Positions 1 through 4,682 of a stretch of DNA of 5,093 bases are shown in pieces. The translations under genes were made by a program, and so were the position numbers. The stretch is from Nostoc sp. CHAB 5715 (GTDB lineage: Bacteria; Cyanobacteriota; Cyanobacteriia; Cyanobacteriales; Nostocaceae). Below the pieces are notes generated by a model. The model did not search any database. It saw nothing but the letters and a program-made list of their open reading frames with translations, and was not told the DNA's origin. How positions within the stretch are numbered: position 1 is the first letter of the stretch; the number at the start of each line of letters is the position of its first letter. The DNA lies in the NCBI RefSeq assembly GCF_020829685.1, contig NZ_JAIVFR010000556.1, positions 1 through 5,093 of the forward strand, in the 5' to 3' direction.

Positions 1-39
1 AAAATACTTTGATTAATTCTCACACAAGTGAATATTGAG

Positions 40-54
40 AAGCTAAGTTAGCTT
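40..54. promoter_or_regulatory. Odd-length palindrome, possible operator
   Basis: AAGCTAA and TTAGCTT form perfect 7-bp arms around a single central base. With a one-base centre this cannot fold as an RNA hairpin, so if it matters it would be a DNA site for a dimeric regulator. It lies about 100 bp upstream of the first small peptide gene, in the region where its promoter should be. No clear -10/-35 pair was found beside it (TTGATT at 9-14 with AATATT at 31-36 is a weak candidate). An AT-rich palindrome of this size can arise by chance. Confidence 0.22.
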
Positions 55-93
55 TGAGCAAGAGAGCGATGTCTGCCTTGAAAAGTTCACATT

Positions 94-134
94 GGCGGAA
101 GCCGCCGCTACGACGGGCTACGCCTACGCCTACG
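94..134. repeat. GC-rich interspersed palindromic repeat (cyanobacterial type)
   Basis: The stretch begins with a hairpin, GGCGG (94-98) and CCGCC (102-106), and continues into a GC-rich segment containing CGGGCTACGCCTACGC (114-129) and iterated TACGCC units (119-124, 125-130, partial 131-134). Its composition differs sharply from the AT-rich surroundings. The 16-mer at 114-129 recurs as its reverse complement, with 15 of 16 bases matching, at 3976-3991, so the window has two copies of this family. Such elements are common between genes in Nostocales. This copy ends just before the ribosome binding site of the first peptide gene, so it probably forms part of its 5' untranslated leader. Confidence 0.6.
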
Positions 135-155
135 TTTCACAGGAGATGATTACCT

Positions 156-401
156 ATGAATTTGATAGACGCTATACTGCTAACGCTGCTCAATATTGCT
201 GCTTGCATGGCGTTGCCTAAGCTTTTAGCTCTTTTTCTGGCCGAGAAAACCAAACTTACTGAAGCGTTGCCGAATGCTTCCAGATTACAACCAGCTAAAA
301 TTCAACTTACCAGTTTTCCTTATTGTACAGCTTATGCATTGACAGGTAGCCAATACTGTAAATTCAGTCCTAACTTCTGTCCTAATTGTTCTCCGAATTG
401 A
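156..401 (+). CDS. Small hydrophobic-leader peptide with Cys-rich tail (unknown function)
   Basis: This 81-residue protein is of unrecognised family. Residues 6-29 form one hydrophobic segment interrupted by P21-K22, so it is probably a membrane anchor or an unusual export leader. It lacks the positively charged N-terminus of a standard signal peptide, having D5 instead. The tail (30-81) is polar and ends in a cysteine-rich patch: C57, C68, C75 and C78, with CPNC at 75-78 as a CxxC pair that could form disulfides or bind metal. C17 sits inside the hydrophobic part. The start is supported by AGGAG at 141-145, ten bases before the ATG. That the gene is real is supported mainly by the paralogue at 604-771: the first 25 residues are 17/25 identical, including LID, LTLLN and ALPKLL, while the tails share nothing obvious. 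An inverted-repeat terminator follows 26 bases after the stop. Export and function are inference only. Confidence 0.62.
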   Translation: MNLIDAILLTLLNIAACMALPKLLALFLAEKTKLTEALPNASRLQPAKIQLTSFPYCTAYALTGSQYCKFSPNFCPNCSPN

Positions 402-427
402 TGGACAAATTGCCAGTAAATTATTTT

Positions 428-468
428 AAAATTTAGGTGAGATAGATAAACTACCTCACCTAAATTTT
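428..468 (+). terminator. Strong inverted repeat, likely intrinsic (possibly bidirectional) terminator
   Basis: Perfect 14-bp arms (428-441 and 455-468; 5' arm AAAATTTAGGTGAG) surround a 13-base centre. Inside, TAG (443-445) can pair with CTA (451-453) after one A-C mismatch, leaving a 5-base loop. The A/T-rich base of the stem supplies a T run on the 3' side (465-468), though no long U tract continues past it. It begins 26 bases after the first peptide gene and before the second, which fits termination between two separately transcribed paralogues. The symmetry would allow function on either strand. Confidence 0.55.
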
Positions 469-603
469 GGCAACACAACCGAATATTTATTTAGCTTATA
501 TTCAATAAAAGAAATCTAAATTCTGTTTTTAAGCAATTTTACTGATTTTGCTTCAAACTAAAAATATAGTCAACACCAATTTTCAAACGGAGAAGATGAA
601 TAT

Positions 604-771
604 ATGAGTTTGATAGATGGTATATTCCTGACGCTGTTAAATACTGTTGTTTGTTTGGCACTGCCTAAGCTGTTATCTACAATTGTGCCTGCTCAAAGCC
701 AAAACATTACACCTTCATCGTCTGCTCTTACATCAGAACATTCCAACTCTGAAATCCCCAGCTTTTCTTAA
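604..771 (+). CDS. Small hydrophobic-leader peptide, paralogue of the gene at 156 (unknown function)
   Basis: This 55-residue ORF starts MSLIDGIFLTLLNTVVC and continues LALPKLLSTIVPAQSQ. Residues 1-25 match the upstream peptide at 17 of 25 positions (LID, LTLLN, a Cys at 17, ALPKLL at 19-24). After about residue 28 the two diverge completely: this tail is short, Ser/Thr-rich and has no cysteine. VPA-QS around residues 28-32 resembles a signal-peptidase cleavage context, but the N-terminus lacks positive charge, so a membrane-anchored form is equally possible. GGAG at 589-592 lies 11 bases before the ATG, close to the spacing in the paralogue. A possible -10 box, TATAGT (565-570), has no convincing -35. 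At 55 codons it would be missed by most length cut-offs; conservation of the leader is the main reason to call it. Function unknown. Confidence 0.58.
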   Translation: MSLIDGIFLTLLNTVVCLALPKLLSTIVPAQSQNITPSSSALTSEHSNSEIPSFS

Positions 772-790
772 TATAAGCTGATTGTCCCTA

Positions 791-840
791 GATATCGCCT
801 TGATGAGGAGAAAATTTAGTTATTGGTGCAAGGCGATGTC
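791..840. repeat. Inverted repeat downstream of second peptide gene
   Basis: The arms GATATCGCCTTG (791-802) and CAAGGCGATGTC (829-840) pair over 12 positions, 11 of them Watson-Crick and one G-T, around a 26-base spacer. The repeat begins 19 bases after the stop of the second peptide gene. No U tract follows, so it is not a textbook intrinsic terminator; it could stabilise the 3' end of the transcript. The core GGCGATGTC resembles AGCGATGTC at 65-73, so it may be a fragment of an interspersed repeat. Confidence 0.4.
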
Positions 841-864
841 TCAGAGTAAGTTATACACATTTCA

Positions 865-900
865 TTTTGGGAAAACAATGAGTGTGCATATCTCCCAAAA
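865..900. terminator. Inverted repeat between convergent genes, possible bidirectional terminator
   Basis: TTTTGGGA (865-872) and TCCCAAAA (893-900) form a perfect 8-bp stem with a 20-base loop. It sits between the second small peptide gene (+ strand) and the end of the Uma2 gene (- strand), 11 bases past the Uma2 stop codon. On the + strand a T run follows at 907-913 rather than directly after the stem; on the - strand the stem's own TTTT lies at its 3' end. The position between convergent genes supports a terminator, but the long loop weakens it. Confidence 0.38.
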
Positions 901-911
901 ATAAATATTTT

Positions 912-1484
912 TTATATAGGAAAAAACTGGTCTACAGTACAGCTAAAACCAGGCAATAGCGGAGAAATTATATTATCACTACTAAATAGGGTTGCTACCA
1001 AATTAAGTTGAGTTTGTTCGCGTCGATAGACCTCTAGTTTACGCGATCGCCAATCAGCAATCCAATATTCTTTTACTCCTCTGGAAGAATAAAGTTTAAG
1101 TTTTGCTTCCTTATCTCGTCTTAGGTCTTCTTTGCTAGCAGACAGAACTTCAACTACTAAATCTGGTGCGCCAGTTAAATGTCCCGCTTCATCCAATGTT
1201 ACCGCCAAGGTTTCTTTAGTAGCCCAAACTACATCAGGAATCACATTATCTGATTCTGAAAATAAAACGCCGGGGTTTATCACAGCTTCTCCTAAACCAG
1301 TAGACTCTGACCAAATGTTAAGCTGTTGGAAAATTCTGCCACAAGTTTGCTGATGTTTAAAGTGAGGTGCCCTGGTCATAAATAATTCTCCATCAACTAT
1401 CTCGTAACGCGTCCCTTCATTTTCTGCCAAGAGTTCCACATCGTGAATTGTCCAGCGTACTCCTGTATTAAGCATCTGACTCAT
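912..1484 (-). CDS. Uma2 family (DUF820) putative PD-(D/E)XK nuclease
   Basis: This 190-residue protein is a complete member of the Uma2/DUF820 family, whose fold is restriction-endonuclease-like. Landmarks in order are W11-T12 of the N-terminal helix, YEIVDGE (27-33), the NPGVLF strand (70-75), IPDVVW (82-87), and the core PDLVVEVLS (107-115) with D108 and E112. Then come R122-D124-K125, K128 within the K-x-x-LY helix (128-132), and EYWIAD (139-144). D84, D108, E112 and K128 are the likely catalytic set by family analogy. The length is normal for the family. AGGAG (complement of 1492-1496) lies 7 bases before the ATG; M4 is a weaker alternative start. The gene has its own promoter-like sequence (1519-1547) and is not co-transcribed with recQ in any obvious way. 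Uma2 genes occur in many copies in filamentous cyanobacteria, mostly without known function, so nuclease activity is inferred from the fold only. Confidence 0.9.
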   Translation of the reverse strand: MSQMLNTGVRWTIHDVELLAENEGTRYEIVDGELFMTRAPHFKHQQTCGRIFQQLNIWSESTGLGEAVINPGVLFSESDNVIPDVVWATKETLAVTLDEAGHLTGAPDLVVEVLSASKEDLRRDKEAKLKLYSSRGVKEYWIADWRSRKLEVYRREQTQLNLVATLFSSDNIISPLLPGFSCTVDQFFPI

Positions 1485-1518
1485 CAGCTAACTCCTTTAA
1501 TCTTGCTTTTGTATTTTA

Positions 1519-1547
1519 ATCATAAAAGGATGTTTGTAAAGTCTCAA
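1519..1547 (-). promoter_or_regulatory. Sigma-70-type promoter for the Uma2 gene
   Basis: Read on the minus strand, TTGAGA (complement of 1542-1547) is followed after exactly 17 bases by TATGAT (complement of 1519-1524). Both boxes match the consensus at 4-5 of 6 positions. The expected transcription start is near 1511, giving a short leader of about 26 bases that includes the AGGAG ribosome binding site. The promoter lies just outside the interspersed repeat at 1560-1686, so insertion of that repeat would have left it intact. Confidence 0.5.
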
Positions 1548-1559
1548 TTAATACTAGCC

Positions 1560-1686
1560 TTGGCGATTAGAAATCGCGGCTATACAGACAAAACCCACCT
1601 CCGTGGGTTTGAAGCCCTTGATTTTCTCTTAGTCCACGGAGGTAGACTTTGCTTGTGTAGCCGCGAATTCTATTCGCCCAATACTT
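1560..1686. repeat. Long dyad-symmetric interspersed repeat (Nostocales type)
   Basis: The outer arms are imperfect inverted repeats: TTGGCGATTAGAAATCGCGG at the left end matches the complement of the right end (about 1661-1684). They contain the perfect pair TCGCGGCTA (1574-1582) / TAGCCGCGA (1658-1666). An inner perfect pair is CCTCCGTGG (1598-1606) / CCACGGAGG (1634-1642). Each inner arm can also fold on itself: AACCCAC (1592-1598) with GTGGGTT (1603-1609), and AGTCCA (1631-1636) with TAGACT (1643-1648, one mismatch). The element can therefore form one long hairpin or a T-shaped cloverleaf. It contains no convincing gene. The element resembles a non-coding repeat family I recognise from Nostoc-like genomes; mobility as a MITE is inferred. 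It lies between the 3' end of recQ and the Uma2 promoter. Confidence 0.72.
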
Positions 1687-1712
1687 TGAAAATATCTTTT
1701 AAAATTTAATTA

Positions 1713-3872
1713 TCACTTACGATTTTCGCGCCGCCACTTACCCCGTACTAAGCGAATTTCATCAAAAGTGTAGCTTTCACCGAGTTGTTCTCGAATTGGC
1801 GTTAAAGAAATATCACCAAGCACTTCTAAAACTTGCCAAATTTTTTGTTGATGTTCAAGAGGTACTAACTGATTTATGTCTACAGGCTGATTTTTTTCAA
1901 TCAAATCTGCCAAATGGCGAATAATTGTTGTGGGGCGAATGTTGCGTTTTTTGGCAATTTCATTAACACTCAAACCTTGTTTATGTAATTGTAATGTGAA
2001 TATTTCTGTGTCGGAAGGTAGGCTAACAGAGGGTGTAAATTTAACTTGGGGTGGATCTACCAAACCTTTTTCTTGGCGGTAGGCGCGAATTTCTGCGAGG
2101 AATTTATCGCCATATTGGGAAAGTTTGTGACTGCCTACGCCCGAAAGTTTACCAAATTCGGTTAGTGTTGTAGGTTGTACCTGTGCCATCAATTTCAAGG
2201 TAGAATCCTGAAAGACAACGTAAGGTGGTACAGATTGTTCATCAGCAAGTTGTTTACGGAGCGATCGCAACCTCTGCATTAATATCTCTCCTTGGGCAGC
2301 TTTTTCACTCCCTTCTTCCCAAGTAACCTTCTGTGCTACGGGAACAACAAGGGAAACTGTACGCTGTCGCCGCATCACTTCCCAACTAAGGGGGTTAAGT
2401 TTCAAAACTGAGTAACCATCGCTAGTCTGTTCTAGCAACCCTTGATGTAAAAGCGATCGCGCCAACATTCGCCATTCATCTACACTCTTATCTTTGCCAA
2501 TACCGTAGGTAGAAAGTTTATCATGTTCGTACTGGATAATTTTGTCTTTTTTTGCCCCGCGCAACACATCAATAATGTGCAGCATCCCAAATCTTTCTTT
2601 ACAACGCGCCACACAGGATAAAAACTTCATGGCTTCAATTGTCCAGTCTTGCATTGGTTTGGGATGACGGCAATTATCGCAGTTACCGCAATTACCAAGA
2701 AAACGTTCCCCAAAATAACCTAGCTGAATTGTCCGCCGACAAACAGTACCTTCAGCATAGTCAATTACCTGACGCAGTTGTTGTTTAGCAATCAACTGTT
2801 CTTGTGGGTCAGTTTTTTGGTTAATACTCCATTCAATGGTTTTAATATCACCAAAGCTGAAAAAAAGTGTACAACGTGAAGGTTCATTATCCCTTCCCGC
2901 CCTACCTGATTCTTGATAATAACTTTCTAAATTACGTGGTAAATCAAAGTGAATTACTAACCGCACATCTGGCTTATTAATTCCCATTCCAAAGGCAATT
3001 GTTGCCACCATGACGCGCACATCATCTCGAATAAATCGAGTTTGATTGCTGCTGCGTTCTTCATCAGTTAATCCGGCATGATAAGATAAGGCGGCAATCT
3101 TATCATTTTGCAATTTAAAGGTGAGTTCATCAACTTTTTTGCGCGTTAGGCAATAAATAATTGCTGAACCTTCATTTTCTCGAATAAGTTCTAATAATTC
3201 AGCATACGCAGACTTGGTTTTAGAACGGACTTCGTAATAAAGGTTTTGGCGGTTAAAGCTAGCAATGTGGATACTCGGTTGCTTTAGCCCTAGTTGTTGG
3301 ATAATATCAGCACGGACGCGATCGGTTGCTGTGGCGGTGAGGGCGAGGGTAGGGACATCAGGATAGCGTTTCCGCAGAGATTTCATCTGGCGGTATTCTG
3401 GGCGGAAGTCGTGTCCCCACTCAGAGACGCAGTGGGCTTCGTCAATGGCAAAAGCCGCAATGCCAATTTTTTCTTTGACTAAATCGAGAAATGGGAGAAA
3501 TCTTTCACTCAACAGACGTTCTGGGGCGACGTAAAGTAGTCTAACTTTACCACTGAGGATAGCTTCTTCGCGCGATCGCACCTTATAGGGATTCAGACTA
3601 CTATTCAAAAATGTGGCAGCAATATTATTATTTTGCAGTCCTTCCACTTGATCTTGCATCAAAGCGATTAATGGCGACACCACCACCGTTAAGCCTTTTT
3701 TGAGCAATGCAGGTAACTGAAAACACAAAGATTTGCCCCCACCCGTAGGCATCACAATCAATAAATCTCGATTTTGCAGCGCATCTTCGATAATTTGTCG
3801 TTGTCCGGGGCGGAATCTGTCGTAACCGAAGTGATATTTTAGCGCTTGTTCGAGATTGGGGTATTGAAGCAT
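1713..3872 (-). CDS. recQ: ATP-dependent DNA helicase RecQ
   Basis: This is a full-length RecQ-type 3'-5' DNA helicase of 719 residues, a superfamily 2 enzyme of recombination and replication-fork repair. Visible in order are motif 0 (F20-R21...Q24), Walker A PTGGGKS (42-48), SPLIALMQDQ (66-75), DEAH (144-147) with the aromatic-rich loop EWGHDF (151-156), TATAT (179-183), YHAGL (264-268), ATIAFGMGINKPDVR (290-304) and QESGRAGRD (320-328). The RQC zinc site is C378, C395, C398 and C401, followed by the winged-helix region to about 500. HRDC spans about 528-600 (YVVFQDSTL, LSGVG). The last ~100 residues (about 618-719) form a helix-turn-helix-like extension (LSVNEIAKKRNIRPTTIIRH) absent from the ~610-residue E. 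coli RecQ but seen in other bacterial RecQ proteins. The start is fixed: the upstream frame runs to a stop at 3909-3911 without another ATG, GTG or TTG. Only a weak GGAA lies 12 bases upstream. All catalytic motifs are intact. Confidence 0.97.
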   Translation of the reverse strand: MLQYPNLEQALKYHFGYDRFRPGQRQIIEDALQNRDLLIVMPTGGGKSLCFQLPALLKKGLTVVVSPLIALMQDQVEGLQNNNIAATFLNSSLNPYKVRSREEAILSGKVRLLYVAPERLLSERFLPFLDLVKEKIGIAAFAIDEAHCVSEWGHDFRPEYRQMKSLRKRYPDVPTLALTATATDRVRADIIQQLGLKQPSIHIASFNRQNLYYEVRSKTKSAYAELLELIRENEGSAIIYCLTRKKVDELTFKLQNDKIAALSYHAGLTDEERSSNQTRFIRDDVRVMVATIAFGMGINKPDVRLVIHFDLPRNLESYYQESGRAGRDNEPSRCTLFFSFGDIKTIEWSINQKTDPQEQLIAKQQLRQVIDYAEGTVCRRTIQLGYFGERFLGNCGNCDNCRHPKPMQDWTIEAMKFLSCVARCKERFGMLHIIDVLRGAKKDKIIQYEHDKLSTYGIGKDKSVDEWRMLARSLLHQGLLEQTSDGYSVLKLNPLSWEVMRRQRTVSLVVPVAQKVTWEEGSEKAAQGEILMQRLRSLRKQLADEQSVPPYVVFQDSTLKLMAQVQPTTLTEFGKLSGVGSHKLSQYGDKFLAEIRAYRQEKGLVDPPQVKFTPSVSLPSDTEIFTLQLHKQGLSVNEIAKKRNIRPTTIIRHLADLIEKNQPVDINQLVPLEHQQKIWQVLEVLGDISLTPIREQLGESYTFDEIRLVRGKWRRENRK

Positions 3873-3873
3873 A

Positions 3874-3881
3874 GCGATCGC
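3874..3881. repeat. HIP1 octamer abutting the recQ start codon
   Basis: This is a perfect GCGATCGC site, the highly iterated palindrome of many cyanobacterial genomes. Other perfect copies in the window start at 1043 (in the Uma2 gene), 2261, 2453 and 3572 (in recQ), and 4052 (intergenic). This copy is one base away from the recQ ATG and occupies the place where a Shine-Dalgarno sequence would normally sit, so recQ translation initiation is likely not driven by a conventional SD. HIP1 density is the best compositional marker for a cyanobacterial host here. Confidence 0.85.
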
Positions 3882-3975
3882 TTTTTCCGGGGCTGTCTGC
3901 GTGAGTAGTTATTGAAGATATCAGGATTTTAACTCACATCTTTGGCAACTTTGGTTAGGTCTGCGTTTCTGGAGT

Positions 3976-4012
3976 GCGTAGGCGCAGCCCGCACTTCGGC
4001 TGCGCTCAGTGA
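3976..4012. repeat. GC-rich interspersed palindromic repeat, second copy in opposite orientation
   Basis: GCGCAGCC (3982-3989) and GGCTGCGC (3998-4005) form a perfect 8-bp stem with an 8-base loop. An overlapping alternative pairs AGTGCG (3973-3978) with CGCACT (3990-3995). Bases 3976-3991 are the reverse complement of 114-129 with a single mismatch, so this is the same repeat family as at the left of the window. It occupies the gap between the divergent recQ and hicB genes. The rest of the 3873-4185 gap contains a HIP1 site (4052-4059), a 9-bp direct repeat ATCGCACTA (4024-4032 and 4093-4101), and AT-rich DNA with no convincing gene. A weak -10-like TATCAT (4129-4134) precedes hicB. Confidence 0.6.
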
Positions 4013-4185
4013 CCACCGCAGGCATCGCACTAAGTCAATTATCATATATGAGCGATCGCTTAACTTTTAAGACAGTCGCTACACAATCGGCTATCGCACT
4101 ACTTTAACCAACATCATCTAAAAGCCTTTATCATGGAATCATGCTGAAGTAAAAGTAGGTAGAGCGCAAACAAGTTGAAAACATT

Positions 4186-4425
4186 ATGGACAACAACAAT
4201 AAACAAATTTACAATTACACAGTTATTCTGGAAAAAGAATCAGATGGAGGTTATCACGCTTTTTGTCCAATCCTAAAAGGTTGTCATTCTCAAGGAGATT
4301 CTTTTGAAGAGGCCATTGAGAATATTACAGAAGCTATTGAATTATATATTGAAAGTTTAAGGGCTGATAATCAGTCAATTCCTAAAGATGATTTAATTGT
4401 TAAGCCATTAAGTATATTGGCATGA
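4186..4425 (+). CDS. hicB: HicB family antitoxin (short form)
   Basis: This 79-residue HicB-family antitoxin is expected to bind and block the HicA mRNA interferase encoded immediately downstream. The HicB core is clear: the strand NYTVILEKE (10-18), DGGYHAFCP (20-28), LKGCHSQGD (30-38), the helix FEEAIENITEAIELYIE (40-56), then IPKDD (65-69). This is the partial RNase-H-like fold. The protein ends about 10 residues later, so it has no room for the C-terminal ribbon-helix-helix or HTH DNA-binding domain of longer HicB proteins; operon autoregulation through this protein is therefore uncertain. The gene precedes hicA, the reverse of the classical hicA-hicB order, and its TGA overlaps the hicA ATG (ATGA, 4422-4425), implying translational coupling. 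No good SD is visible before the ATG. Family assignment is confident; inhibition of HicA is inferred from family knowledge. Confidence 0.92.
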   Translation: MDNNNKQIYNYTVILEKESDGGYHAFCPILKGCHSQGDSFEEAIENITEAIELYIESLRADNQSIPKDDLIVKPLSILA

Positions 4426-4652
4426 GTAATTTTCCCAGTGTCAAAGCTAAAGAATTTATCAAAGTCATCGAAAATTTAGGTTTTTATCTTGACCGTCAAA
4501 AGGGGAGTCATGCTATTTATAAGGATAGTCATGGACAAAGAGTTGTTGTTCCTATTCATTCGGGAAAAGACCTAAAACCAGGGACTCTAATGGGTATGAT
4601 TCAGGATATTGGTATTGATAAGGAAACTTTTTTTGAGTTATTGGGAAAATAA
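4422..4652 (+). CDS. hicA: HicA family toxin, mRNA interferase
   Basis: This 76-residue HicA toxin has a dsRBD-like fold and should cleave translated mRNAs when free of HicB. The family pattern is complete: PSVKAKEFIKVIENLGF (5-21), the active-site strand KGSHAIY (27-33) with catalytic H30, a second strand RVVVPIHSGKDLKPGTL (40-56), and the final helix MIQDIGIDKETFFELL (59-74). The pattern PxHxGKDLKPGTL with H46 is also typical. Length is normal and the frame is intact, so the toxin appears functional. Its ATG overlaps the hicB stop by four bases and lacks its own SD, so it is probably translated only by ribosomes that have just made antitoxin. It is followed directly by a 9-bp tandem repeat and by the remnant of a different antitoxin gene. 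Confidence 0.94.
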   Translation: MSNFPSVKAKEFIKVIENLGFYLDRQKGSHAIYKDSHGQRVVVPIHSGKDLKPGTLMGMIQDIGIDKETFFELLGK

Positions 4653-4654
4653 AT

Positions 4655-4672
4655 TAGATGTAATAGATGTAA
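4655..4672 (+). repeat. Tandem 9-bp duplication after hicA
   Basis: TAGATGTAA occurs twice in perfect tandem (4655-4663 and 4664-4672), two bases after the hicA stop codon. It lies exactly at the boundary between the intact hicBA operon and the headless antitoxin remnant. Replication slippage, or a scar from the event that joined the two, would explain it. Confidence 0.6.
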
Positions 4673-4682
4673 TTTTATTGTT

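Noticed and set aside
596..607. Three-codon ORF (ATG AAT ATA TGA) overlapping the second peptide's ATG
   Set aside because: An ATGA overlap exists, but the ATG is only three bases from the GGAG and so short an ORF is expected by chance.
1132..1353. 73-codon + strand ORF
   Set aside because: It lies entirely antisense within the well-conserved Uma2 gene and its translation shows no family pattern.
1443..1709. 88-codon + strand ORF
   Set aside because: It runs from the Uma2 5' end through the non-coding inverted-repeat element; the frame is open only by chance and has no SD or recognisable domain.
3294..3482. 62-codon + strand ORF
   Set aside because: Antisense to the recQ helicase core; a shadow of conserved codons.
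3873..3960. Promoter for recQ
   Set aside because: TTGCCA and TGATAT on the minus strand are 19 bases apart and match poorly; no pair was good enough to call.
4023..4101. ATCGCACTA repeats as a CRISPR or iteron array
   Set aside because: Only two copies, 69 bp apart, with no regular spacer pattern; probably debris of interspersed repeats.
4048..4107. 19-codon ORF over the intergenic HIP1 site
   Set aside because: No SD, no homology signal, and it reads through a HIP1 repeat; too short to support.
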